From contig DCWA01000039.1 of the NCBI GenBank assembly GCA_002327445.1, positions 37,050-63,010 on the forward strand: a stretch of 25,961 nucleotides of DNA. The letters run 5' to 3'. Positions within the stretch are counted from its first letter, which is position 1, and every line of letters begins with the position of its first letter. The DNA is from Desulfobacteraceae bacterium UBA2174. Lineage in GTDB: Bacteria; Desulfobacterota; Desulfobacteria; Desulfobacterales; UBA2174. The position numbers and the translations under genes were made by a program. The notes under the pieces were generated by a model. The model was given only the letters and a program-made list of their open reading frames with translations, searched no databases and had not been told where the DNA came from. Shown piece by piece: positions 1 to 5,932 of the stretch.

Positions 1-2
1 AG

Positions 3-446
3 CAGGGAAAGGCCCAGATCCAGATTGGAGAGCGGATTCTGAGGACTGGGGACCGGGTGATCCACCGGCGCAACAATTACGACCTGGGGGTTTTCAACGG
101 CGACATCGGGACCATCCAGGAGATCGACAACGAGGAGCTGACCCTGTCTGTGAGTTTTTTCCCGGACGGGCGGATCGTCGCCTACAAACGCGATGACATC
201 ACCGACCTCGACCTGGCCTATGCCATCACCATCCACAAGTCCCAGGGCAGCGAGTTCGAGGCGGTGATCATCCCGGTGTTGACCCAGCACTTCAAGATGC
301 TCTTCCGCAATCTGATCTATACTGCCCTGACCCGGGCCAAACGGCTGGCGGTGCTGGTCGGGACGCGCAAGGCGCTGGCCCTGTCGGTAAAGAACCAGGA
401 TACCAGCAGCCGGCAGACGGCGTTGCAGGAACTGCTTCGTCTATGA
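3..446 (+). CDS. RecD2-like DNA helicase, C-terminal part (5' truncated by window edge)
   Basis: The frame is open from base 3, so only the last 147 residues are present; the GTG at 57 is internal. It reads GDRVIHRRNNYDLGVFNGDIG, then AYAITIHKSQGSEF and YTALTRAKRLAVLVG. These are the SH3-like segment and helicase motifs V and VI of the UvrD_C_2 domain in the RecD/RecD2 superfamily 1 helicases. Such enzymes unwind DNA 5' to 3' using ATP. The ATP-binding half lies outside the window. The gene stops 15 bp before the stop of the convergent minus-strand cassette, so it may be the chromosomal flank of the accessory block or its last gene. RecD2 is more likely than a conjugative TraA relaxase-helicase, but the missing N-terminus prevents a decision. 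Confidence 0.85.
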   Translation, partial: QGKAQIQIGERILRTGDRVIHRRNNYDLGVFNGDIGTIQEIDNEELTLSVSFFPDGRIVAYKRDDITDLDLAYAITIHKSQGSEFEAVIIPVLTQHFKMLFRNLIYTALTRAKRLAVLVGTRKALALSVKNQDTSSRQTALQELLRL

Positions 447-461
447 CCGGCATCTGGCTCC

Positions 462-725
462 TTATTGGCTCGGCGGCAAATTACCGTTATCGGTTTTTGC
501 CTTTTCGAAGCACGGCAGTGTAGGCGTTTTGTTCGATGCCAAGTCGACCGCATCCCCAACAGAAAAGCCACCACGGGCCAGGGTTTCGGCTTTGGAGTGG
601 ATCTCCTCTGCACTCAGGTTCGGATACATCAGTTCGAGTAAATCTATCCAGTGATCATACATTTTCTGGAAACCGCTGCCGCCCAGCAGGTTTTCCACCT
701 TGTCGATCCGGTGCTTTAAACTCAT
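462..725 (-). CDS. Unknown small protein, 87 aa, last gene of the accessory cassette
   Basis: I do not recognise this protein. Its ATG (725-723) overlaps the TGA of the upstream gene as ATGA, and GGAAAGGAAAG lies just before it, so I chose this start over the longer open frame reaching 863. The protein begins MSLKHRIDKVENLLGG and has an amphipathic helical N-terminal half rich in Leu and charged residues. It ends in a low-complexity tail (NLPPSQ) and has no signal peptide or membrane segment. The position suggests co-expression with the primase, probably as an accessory protein; nothing shows the function. Confidence 0.6.
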   Translation of the reverse strand: MSLKHRIDKVENLLGGSGFQKMYDHWIDLLELMYPNLSAEEIHSKAETLARGGFSVGDAVDLASNKTPTLPCFEKAKTDNGNLPPSQ

Positions 726-943
726 AATCTTTCCTTTCCGGCAACTTGGGCCTCCAACGCCGTGAGTCGTTTCTCCAACTCGCCAGCCTCGATTACGCGG
801 GCAAGAATATTTGCCAGGAAGCCGATTTTTCCTGCCTTTTGGGCGTCGATTTGATCCGCGCAAAGCAAATTGGTGGTATCGGCCAATAGCCGCCGAACAT
901 CGTCCATGGTTTTCAGTCGTCTTTTGGCCATGGGGGCCTCCAT
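722..943 (-). CDS. Unknown small helical protein, 73 aa
   Basis: The protein reads MEAPMAKRRLKTMDDVRRLLADTT and ends ELEKRLTALEAQVAGKERL. A basic N-terminus is followed by helices and a probable short coiled coil at the C-terminus. My impression is that small proteins with an 'LKTxxDVRRLLA' opening occur in mobile elements, but I cannot name a family. Two starts are plausible. ATG 943 has AAAGGAA six bases upstream; ATG 931 (MAKRR) has GGAGG five bases upstream. The stop overlaps the next gene's start as ATGA. A 54-bp gap separates it from the preceding gene, the only sizeable gap in the lower half of the cassette. Confidence 0.6.
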   Translation of the reverse strand: MEAPMAKRRLKTMDDVRRLLADTTNLLCADQIDAQKAGKIGFLANILARVIEAGELEKRLTALEAQVAGKERL

Positions 944-997
944 TGATTTCCTTTGTATTTAGTTAGTTATGCTGAAATTTAGTGACAAAAAGAAACA

Positions 998-1201
998 TCA
1001 AACCGGGCTTTTGGGACGAAAAACCGGCGATAACACCCGTTGGCCTGCTCCCCGTGGAGGTCGGGATTTCAAAATTTCCCGGTGCAGGCGGCCGCCCCTC
1101 GGGATTGCTACGAGCATTCCGTCATTGGGTGGCCTGGATGCCCGTGCTTTTTCCAGCACCTCGTCCCAGTCCAGCCGTTCGGGGTCGTAGGTGACGATCA
1201 T
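998..1201 (-). CDS. Unknown small protein, 67 aa
   Basis: The ATG at 1201-1199 overlaps the TGA of the upstream 187-residue gene (ATGA), and GGGGAG lies six bases before it. I therefore prefer this start to the in-frame position at 1240, which would overlap the upstream gene by 43 bp. The protein starts MIVTYDPERLDWDEVLEKAR and ends in a basic, Arg/Pro-rich tail (RPPRGAGQRVLSPVFRPKSPV). No family is recognised. The overlap suggests translation coupled to the gene before it. The basic tail could contact nucleic acid, but that is only a guess. Confidence 0.55.
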   Translation of the reverse strand: MIVTYDPERLDWDEVLEKARASRPPNDGMLVAIPRGGRLHREILKSRPPRGAGQRVLSPVFRPKSPV

Positions 1202-1761
1202 TTTTCGCTCCCCACCCGGCATAACGTCCGCAACGGGCATCTACCACCCGGCAGCGGCAATGTCCCTTCCGCCATCATGCGATGAAAGAGGCGTGCCTCG
1301 AATCGACAACCCTTCGGAATCGGGGCTCCGACTCGCAAGGGGCAGCCTTTGGGCAAATCCGCCGGCCTCGGTGGATATGGAGGGAGGCCGAACATCCCAC
1401 CTGGCAGAGCTTCCGCGTCTCCATCGACCGCCAACCGGTTCAAAATGTTTCGCGCCATAAGCCCATCGCCCCCTACGGCTTCGACGATCTCAGCCTCGGT
1501 ACAAGGTCGCTGCTGGTCGGCGATGTACTTGAGCATTTCGTCCGCCCTGTCGATAGCCGTCGGGGTGGGTATGCCCTGGTAGATCGCCGCGTCGGTGAAA
1601 GGGGGTCCGTCGTCGGTGTTGATGTCCACCGCAGACGGAGCCTTTTTTTCTGAAAAGTGCCTCCTGCCCCTACTGTCAAAACTGTCAAAAGGGGGTTTTG
1701 GCAGTTTTGACAGTGTACCCAGGTGGGTGTTTTCAGATTTTAATTGCTCAAGGTAGCTCAT
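1198..1761 (-). CDS. Unknown 187-aa protein coupled to the primase, carrying an embedded DNA repeat
   Basis: The ATG (1761-1759) overlaps the primase TGA as ATGA, and GGAGGGG precedes it. Residues 1-40 are low complexity, with LSKLPKPPFDSFDS encoded by the inverted 9-mer repeat at 1673-1713. Residues about 60-115 look like a small helical, possibly winged-helix, segment (ADEMLKYIADQQRPCTEAEIVEAV). The C-terminal third is rich in Pro, Gly and Cys. The protein may be a replication accessory factor because it directly follows the primase-ATPase, but I recognise no family. The repeat-coded stretch may be a consequence of a DNA site rather than of protein function. Confidence 0.65.
   Translation of the reverse strand: MSYLEQLKSENTHLGTLSKLPKPPFDSFDSRGRRHFSEKKAPSAVDINTDDGPPFTDAAIYQGIPTPTAIDRADEMLKYIADQQRPCTEAEIVEAVGGDGLMARNILNRLAVDGDAEALPGGMFGLPPYPPRPADLPKGCPLRVGAPIPKGCRFEARLFHRMMAEGTLPLPGGRCPLRTLCRVGSEK
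1673..1713. repeat. Four 9-mers, two direct and two inverted, around a G5 centre (iteron-like)
   Basis: The + strand reads CTGTCAAAA, CTGTCAAAA, GGGGG, TTTTGGCAG, TTTTGACAG. The outer arms (1672-1684 and 1702-1714) are perfect 13-bp inverted copies. The inner CAAAA/TTTTG arms also pair, giving a nearly continuous 19-bp stem with one mismatch and a 5-base loop. The array lies inside the 187-residue gene. Its order resembles an iteron-type initiator site or a strong cruciform; no function can be seen directly. Confidence 0.85.
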
Positions 1762-4244
1762 CGCATCCCCTCCGTTTTGGGGTTAAGGCGATACTCGAAT
1801 GTCGGCCGACCGTCGGTGTTTTTGCGGTTTTCGATCAACCAATCACGTTCCACCAGAAGCTTGACACCAGCCTTGACGGTTTCCATATCGGTCAACCCTG
1901 CCCATTGGGGACGGTAGATGTCCCGCACTGTCAAAACTGCCGAAAGTGCCCCTTTTCGGATCTTGGCGATTATCGCTCGCGCCGTAGCCGCGTCAGGGGC
2001 CGCCACGCTCGCATACAGTCGCCGGGCATGGGTTTCCAGGTACTCGGCCCAGCCCAGCGCCCGAAGTACAGCAGATCGCGCCACAGGACCGCTTGCGCCC
2101 TCGGCAAGGTGGCAGATCAGCGCCAGGCCGGGCACCAGCTTCCGATACTTGGCCAGGTGGCTTTCCATCGCGGGGTGAAGGTCGCCAGACCGTAACCGGG
2201 TTTCCAGGTCTTGGCGCCAGCCTCGGAAAAGATCCAGGCCGGCAGGGTCGAATCTCAGGTAGGGGATGCCTTCGGGGCCGCCGTCAGGGTCGGTGTCAAC
2301 CTTGGCGCCGATGGTAAAGGGGTCCAGACGGGCCAGCTGGTCAAATACTCGGTGGGCTTCGCGTTTCGCGTCGTTGTCGGGCCATCGGTCCACGTCCCGC
2401 CAGCCGCTTGAAATGTCCGGCCAGACGGCCAGCCCGAACCGTTGCAGCAGGCCGTCGTCGCCGGCGCCGGTGATCGCGCCCTTGACGTATGATCCGATCC
2501 GCGCCGGTTGTGTACTGCCCAGGAGCGAAAGGCAAACCGCAGGGATGTGAAGGTGCATCCCACGGGTGATCCGGTCTAAGGTGTACGGGCTATCACCGTT
2601 CCAGCCGGTCAGATAAAATCCACGGGCTTCGCTGTTTTCCTCTTGGTCCAAGGATCGCAACAACGAAACAAGCTCATCCCGAAACACCAGCAAACCGTTG
2701 GGATTCTGCCGGTGAAGCTCGCCCAGGGCCGCCGCCGTGGTGTCATTCGCCATGTAGCGCCGTATGGTCGGCGGCTCGGTCGTTTCAACGTCCAGTATCC
2801 TGGAAAGATCCGCGGCTGGATCTTTCTTCAGAGCCGCTCTCGCCGCTTTTTCGAGCGCTTCGGCTCGTAGTTTTTCCGCAATTTTGGTGCGCTCGTAGTC
2901 AGCCGTCTCGGCCTGGTATTGTTCAACAGCCAGGGCCGCCAGACGCTTGACAGGGGCCAAGGCTGCTTCCATTGCTGGGGACTTCAGCACGCCGGGCCGC
3001 CCGATCAGCAACGACCATTGATTGGCGGTAACGGTCCAATCGGTTGACGCTTGGGGCCGAATACCCACCCGCCGGCCTATGACAGCTCCCAAGGCCGCCA
3101 CGATTGCCACGGCCACGAAGTCTGGGGGACATTGCATCCGCTCCACAATGTCAGCCGTCCAGGGCCGCAGTGTTTCTGGTAACAGAGCCATTTCGAATGC
3201 CGTCACGGGTGGCAGTCCGTCCGGCAGGGGCATGGGGTCCGGGTAGGTTTCCCCGGCCTCGGTGGCGCGCTCCACAGGCCGGGCCGCCTCGATGATTCGC
3301 TTGACGGCCTCAATGCCTTCAGCCTGGTGTAAGTCATTGAAGTCGCCCACCGGCGGTATCGCCAGCAGACCGTTTACAGCCTCGGCAGCAGACCGGGCCG
3401 CCTCAACGCCGGGGTTTTTCCCGGTGCGGCCCTCGGTTTCGGTGTCATTGTCGGCCGCCAGAACGATTTGCCGGGCTGGATAGCGGGTCCGGGCCATCGT
3501 TGCCACGGCACCAAGGTTTCCGGCACTGAATGCGATCAGTACCGTCCGCCCGGTGGCCTCAAAGATAGAAAGGCCGGTTGCGACGCCTTCGACAAAGTAC
3601 AACGGGCCATCCTCGCCCTTTGGGCCTATGACGAAATATCCGTCCTTTGTTTGACATCCAGGCGCAAACCGTTTCGATCCGTCCGGGGTGATTCGCTGAT
3701 AACTCATCGGCTTGGCATCGACGCCCAAAACCGGGACGATCAGATCTAGGCCATCCGCCAGCAGGCCGGCCCCGGCCTTGACACCCTTTCTGGCCAGGTA
3801 AGCATTAGCATCCGTCGCCGGGGGCAGCGAGCCAAGGTAGATGCGGGCTTTTCTGATAGCCGCCGCTTGGACATCGCCCTCGTCTTTTTCCCTTTTTTGT
3901 CCTGCCAGCTTTGTCCCGAGGTCGCCCATGGGGACATTCGACTCGTCGTCGATGATGTTCAAGCCGGCCTCTTCCGCGAGGGCTTGCAAAATTTTTGGGA
4001 AACTGGTTTTTGGATCCAGCCCATTTGCAAGGCCGAAAAATGTAAAAATGTCTCCCTTGGCGCCACAGCCCCGGCAGATGAACTGCCCGGATTCCGAGTT
4101 GAAATTCAGGCTGGGTTCATGGTCGTCGTGAAACGGGCAGCGGGCCAGAAACTCATGCCCGTTGATTTTTCGGACCTGCTCCAGCCGGGGGGTGTAGAAC
4201 TGCTCGAACTTACCTCTGAAGTGTCTCAGGATTGCGTCCTTCAT
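1758..4244 (-). CDS. Mobile-element primase (CHC2 zinc finger, TOPRIM) fused to a DUF3987-type ATPase
   Basis: At 828 residues this is the largest accessory gene. A DnaG-type zinc finger uses C36, H39, C57 and C60. A TOPRIM domain follows, with FVEGVATG (E219) and the acidic AADND (D265, D267). After a linker near 330, a DUF3987-like ATPase region has a Walker A (GRPGVLKS, 415-422) and a Walker B-like LLVFRDEL (D523, E524). A basic C-terminal region follows. It probably makes primers and unwinds or loads at the element's origin, as related fused proteins do in phages and satellites. ATG 4244 has GAGGG nine bases upstream and overlaps the preceding stop. Codon 3' ends near 1928-1961 contain a second, diverged 9-mer array. 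Confidence 0.9.
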   Translation of the reverse strand: MKDAILRHFRGKFEQFYTPRLEQVRKINGHEFLARCPFHDDHEPSLNFNSESGQFICRGCGAKGDIFTFFGLANGLDPKTSFPKILQALAEEAGLNIIDDESNVPMGDLGTKLAGQKREKDEGDVQAAAIRKARIYLGSLPPATDANAYLARKGVKAGAGLLADGLDLIVPVLGVDAKPMSYQRITPDGSKRFAPGCQTKDGYFVIGPKGEDGPLYFVEGVATGLSIFEATGRTVLIAFSAGNLGAVATMARTRYPARQIVLAADNDTETEGRTGKNPGVEAARSAAEAVNGLLAIPPVGDFNDLHQAEGIEAVKRIIEAARPVERATEAGETYPDPMPLPDGLPPVTAFEMALLPETLRPWTADIVERMQCPPDFVAVAIVAALGAVIGRRVGIRPQASTDWTVTANQWSLLIGRPGVLKSPAMEAALAPVKRLAALAVEQYQAETADYERTKIAEKLRAEALEKAARAALKKDPAADLSRILDVETTEPPTIRRYMANDTTAAALGELHRQNPNGLLVFRDELVSLLRSLDQEENSEARGFYLTGWNGDSPYTLDRITRGMHLHIPAVCLSLLGSTQPARIGSYVKGAITGAGDDGLLQRFGLAVWPDISSGWRDVDRWPDNDAKREAHRVFDQLARLDPFTIGAKVDTDPDGGPEGIPYLRFDPAGLDLFRGWRQDLETRLRSGDLHPAMESHLAKYRKLVPGLALICHLAEGASGPVARSAVLRALGWAEYLETHARRLYASVAAPDAATARAIIAKIRKGALSAVLTVRDIYRPQWAGLTDMETVKAGVKLLVERDWLIENRKNTDGRPTFEYRLNPKTEGMR
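1928..1961. repeat. Second, diverged copy of the CTGTCAAAA array
   Basis: CTGTCAAAA (1928-1936) is followed directly by CTGCCGAAA (1937-1945), a 7-base spacer and TTTTCGGAT. CCGAAA (1940-1945) and TTTCGG (1954-1959) form inverted arms. The 13-mer ACTGTCAAAACTG at 1927-1939 is identical to 1672-1684. The array lies within the 3' end of the primase gene, about 215 bp from the first array. Confidence 0.7.
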
Positions 4245-4354
4245 TTCACAGAGCCCTCAGGTGAAGAGTCCAAAAGGCAAGGGACACCATCCGTTTGGGC
4301 AGCAGCCCTCGGTTGAACCCCGCTTATCAGCTTCAGTTTGAATATCCTGCGCAT
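4241..4354 (-). CDS. Possible 37-aa ORF before the primase
   Basis: The ATG at 4354-4352 has GAGG five bases upstream, and its TGA overlaps the primase start as ATGA. The product starts MRRIFKLKLISG, a short basic peptide with no recognised family. The frame is open further upstream to 4456, but that would overlap the HTH gene by 95 bp, so I favour the short form. It could be a real small protein or merely a leader that couples ribosomes into the primase gene. Confidence 0.4.
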   Translation of the reverse strand: MRRIFKLKLISGVQPRAAAQTDGVPCLLDSSPEGSVK

Positions 4355-4361
4355 TTCGACC

Positions 4362-4568
4362 TCAAGCCATGTCTGAAAAGTCGTCTTCACTGCGGCCAGG
4401 TTGGCGGTCGAACCACCGGAAGCATTGATCAACATCGAACCGTAACTGCTTCCCAATCTTTCGATGAGGCAGTGGATCCACCGGCCGACGGACCAAGTGG
4501 TAGACTTGGTGGTTGGTCAAAGCCAGGAGTTCGCCGATCCGGGCGATGTCGACGATCTGCCTCGCCAT
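4362..4568 (-). CDS. Excisionase/AlpA-like helix-turn-helix protein
   Basis: This is a 68-residue protein: IVDIARIGELLALTNHQVYHLVRR followed by PLPHRKIGKQLRFDVDQCFRWF. This is the usual layout of HTH_17-type (MerR-like, excisionase/AlpA) proteins, with a recognition helix and then a beta-wing with the KIG..RF pattern. Such proteins bind direct repeats and act as recombination directionality factors or activators in phages and satellites. Its ATG (4568-4566) overlaps the upstream TAA as TAATG. No integrase is visible nearby, so a transcriptional role may be more likely than excision here. Family assignment is fairly sure; role is inferred. Confidence 0.75.
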   Translation of the reverse strand: MARQIVDIARIGELLALTNHQVYHLVRRPVDPLPHRKIGKQLRFDVDQCFRWFDRQPGRSEDDFSDMA

Positions 4569-4783
4569 TACCCATCGGCCTCCGGAAAGAGCATGGGCAG
4601 CGGTTTGCGGAGCATCATTGCAGCCCTCGCCATTTCTTCACGGGATACCCGGCGCCGGTTGTGTATGACCTGGCTGACCTGTTGCTCAGTCCATCCCATC
4701 CGAGCAGCAAAGACCTTCTGTGATCCAAAGCGTGTGATAATCGCGGCCTTGAGCATCATCCTCGGCTGACAGTTGCTTTCCAT
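4568..4783 (-). CDS. Cro/C1-type HTH DNA-binding protein, 71 aa
   Basis: ATG 4783 has GGAGG six bases upstream, which sets the start; the longer frame to 4990 would overlap the MerR-type gene. FGSQKVFAARMGWTEQQVSQVIHNRRRVSREEM is a lambda-repressor-type HTH (HTH_3/Cro class), covering about residues 19-51. A short C-terminal helix follows, with no cleavage domain. It is likely a small regulator of the element. A CTCACGTGTGAG palindrome lies 20 bp upstream of the start, so its transcription is probably controlled by the neighbouring regulator or by itself. It begins the overlapping gene string that runs into the primase. Confidence 0.75.
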   Translation of the reverse strand: MESNCQPRMMLKAAIITRFGSQKVFAARMGWTEQQVSQVIHNRRRVSREEMARAAMMLRKPLPMLFPEADG

Positions 4784-4802
4784 TGTAGGCCTCCGTTTAA
4801 CT

Positions 4803-4814
4803 CTCACGTGTGAG
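4803..4814. promoter_or_regulatory. Putative operator copy 1 (CTCACGTGTGAG)
   Basis: TCTCAC and GTGAGA (4802-4815) form inverted arms around GT. The 12-mer differs by one base from the palindrome at 5446-5457. It lies 20 bp upstream of the Cro-like gene, in the gap after the MerR-type gene, with AT-rich promoter-like flanks (ATTAAA and TTAAAC on the minus strand). It probably binds the element's own regulator. Confidence 0.65.
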
Positions 4815-4836
4815 ATTTTAATTGAAAAAAATTTGG

Positions 4837-5430
4837 TCACTTTTTTGCATTGAGGGCCAGCAGCCTGTTTTTCATAAGACTGTTTCTGACAACAGCACGA
4901 TTGACGCTGATCATGGCCTCCGCCGAATCCCTCGCAGTCTTTTCCAGCATTTCCATCTGGGTGAAAAGCGGCTTCATCCTGAACCGCCACTCCATGGCCT
5001 TCAGTGTTATGTTATGTGCTTTACTCTCCAACGCCTTGGTGATTCGTCCGATTCGGGCTTGGTCGGCTCTGGAAATTTTATCCGTATCCACGCGAAATGA
5101 AATATCCTCTGACCACCCTCTGTGTGAAAAAGCCAACCGCAGCTTTTCACCATCCTTTGACCGGTATTTTTCCAGCAGAGCGGTTAGCTCCTTGGCCAAA
5201 TCGACGTATTCTTTCATTTCGGAGAGCTCGACACCTGCATGACGCAGCAGCGCCACCCACATGATCGAGGCTAAATCGGCGTCTGTATATATTCGTCCAT
5301 GCCGGCCACGCCTCGGCTCTGATTGGAGGTCGGGAAGCAGGCCCAAGAGCTCGATTTTACGAAGCCAGGCGGGTGACCACCCGAAAAGCTCCGAAATTTC
5401 GGCCTGTGTATGTTGCTCGCCATCGTTCAT
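4837..5430 (-). CDS. MerR-type transcriptional regulator of the element, 197 aa
   Basis: Residues about 8-75 form a MerR-like winged HTH: TQAEISELFGWSPAWLRKIELLGLLP, then a wing with RHGRIYTDADLASI, then helices. The remainder is helical with a likely coiled coil (about 75-95 and 150-185), suited to dimerisation. No metal-binding Cys set is seen, so it is not a classic metal sensor. ATG 5430 has GAGGG only two to three bases upstream, unusually close. It is the first gene of the minus-strand cassette. Near-identical palindromes lie before it and before the next gene, suggesting autoregulation plus control of the replication genes. A lysogeny-type repressor role is inferred. Confidence 0.75.
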   Translation of the reverse strand: MNDGEQHTQAEISELFGWSPAWLRKIELLGLLPDLQSEPRRGRHGRIYTDADLASIMWVALLRHAGVELSEMKEYVDLAKELTALLEKYRSKDGEKLRLAFSHRGWSEDISFRVDTDKISRADQARIGRITKALESKAHNITLKAMEWRFRMKPLFTQMEMLEKTARDSAEAMISVNRAVVRNSLMKNRLLALNAKK

Positions 5431-5436
5431 GCCCTC

Positions 5437-5465
5437 TTTTTAATCCTCACGCGTGAGAATGTCAA
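5437..5465 (-). promoter_or_regulatory. Promoter of the MerR-type gene
   Basis: On the minus strand TTGACA (5465-5460) is followed by a 17-base spacer and TAAAAA (5442-5437). The whole CTCACGCGTGAG palindrome sits inside the spacer, so bound regulator would occlude polymerase. The predicted start of transcription falls close to the ATG. A second TATAAT lies at 5477-5472 but with a poor -35. Confidence 0.6.
5446..5457. promoter_or_regulatory. Putative operator copy 2 (CTCACGCGTGAG)
   Basis: A perfect 12-bp palindrome lies 16 bp upstream of the MerR-type gene, between the -35 and -10 elements. It matches the site at 4803-4814 in 11 of 12 positions. This is the arrangement expected for a repressor or MerR-type operator. 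Confidence 0.7.
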
Positions 5466-5652
5466 ACAAAAATTATAACATTATTATCGACAGGGCAACG
5501 CACACACAGAACAGCTTTTTTCGGGGATCAATACCCTTGCCCTTCCAACAACCAAAAGGAATTGCAGCTATTGGTGCGCGGCAGAGCCTGCCGGTGGCGG
5601 CTCCGGGCCGGTCTCGGAGGAAGGTCCTATCGTTTGGAAGGCCAAAAAAATC

Positions 5653-5668
5653 TGGCAGATTTCTGCCA
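5653..5668. repeat. Inverted repeat TGGCAGA-TT-TCTGCCA
   Basis: Perfect 7-bp arms surround a 2-base spacer in the gene-free stretch between the cassette and tRNA-Gln. It lies next to the phased A-tracts. It could be a protein-binding site of the element; no function is shown. Confidence 0.6.
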
Positions 5669-5676
5669 TACGAGTG

Positions 5677-5714
5677 GCAAAAATGGGCTAAAAACGGCAA
5701 AAATCAGCAAAAAT
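5677..5714. repeat. Four A-tracts at exact 10-bp spacing (predicted bent DNA)
   Basis: GCAAAAAT, GCTAAAAA, GCAAAAAT and GCAAAAAT begin at 5677, 5687, 5697 and 5707. Further A7 runs lie at 5644-5650 and 5731-5737. A-tracts in phase with the helix are known to curve DNA. The rest of the gene-free stretch 5461-5816 holds only the nearby inverted repeat and the terminator; I see no gene in it. Confidence 0.75.
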
Positions 5715-5730
5715 CCTACAAGGGCACTAT

Positions 5731-5771
5731 AAAAAAATCGGGAGGCTGCTTTTTCGCAAACCTCCCGATTT
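5731..5771 (-). terminator. Rho-independent terminator after tRNA-Gln, possibly bidirectional
   Basis: AAATCGGGAGG (5735-5745) and CCTCCCGATTT (5761-5771) form an 11-bp stem with a 15-base loop. Read on the minus strand it ends in a seven-T run, as expected for the tRNA transcript. T-rich sequence also follows on the + strand. Confidence 0.85.
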
Positions 5772-5816
5772 CTTATGATTTTTTCGGCGTTTTGGGTCGC
5801 CGCTTTTTTTCGATTT

Positions 5817-5890
5817 TGGCTGAGGGACTAGGATTCGAACCTAGGTTAACGGGGCCAGAACCCGTCGTCCTGCCACTAGACGATCCCTCA
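5817..5890 (-). tRNA. tRNA-Gln (anticodon CTG)
   Basis: The minus strand folds into a 74-nt cloverleaf with the CCA end encoded. The acceptor is TGAGGGA/TCCCTCA with discriminator G, and the D stem is GTCT/GGAC. The anticodon stem ACGGG/CCCGT carries loop TTCTGGC, giving anticodon CTG. The T arm is CTAGG-TTCGAAT-CCTAG. The U1-A72 pair is typical of bacterial tRNA-Gln. It follows gltX by 38 bp and is followed by a strong terminator. Confidence 0.95.
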
Positions 5891-5903
5891 ACAATGGGGC
5901 GGT

Positions 5904-5932
5904 AATATAATGAAATCCCCCCTGCCCGTCAA
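5904..5932 (-). promoter_or_regulatory. Promoter of tRNA-Gln overlapping the gltX stop
   Basis: On the minus strand TTGACG (5932-5927) contains the gltX TGA stop. A 17-base spacer and TATATT (5909-5904) follow. Transcription should start near 5897, seven bases before the tRNA. The near-consensus match suggests strong tRNA transcription independent of gltX. Confidence 0.75.

Noticed and set aside
447..461. Copy of the tRNA-Gln 3' end marking the far edge of an integrated element
   Set aside because: No match to the T-arm/acceptor sequence was found here or elsewhere from base 1 to 5800, so integration into this tRNA is not shown.
1191..1653. Overlapping + strand ORFs of 89 and 123 codons
   Set aside because: They oppose the 187-residue gene, whose start overlap and ribosome site are convincing, and show no motifs.
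5453..5905. 150-codon + strand ORF ending GFEPRLTGPEPVVLPLDDPST
   Set aside because: It runs through the terminator and the antisense of tRNA-Gln; that ending is a translated tRNA.
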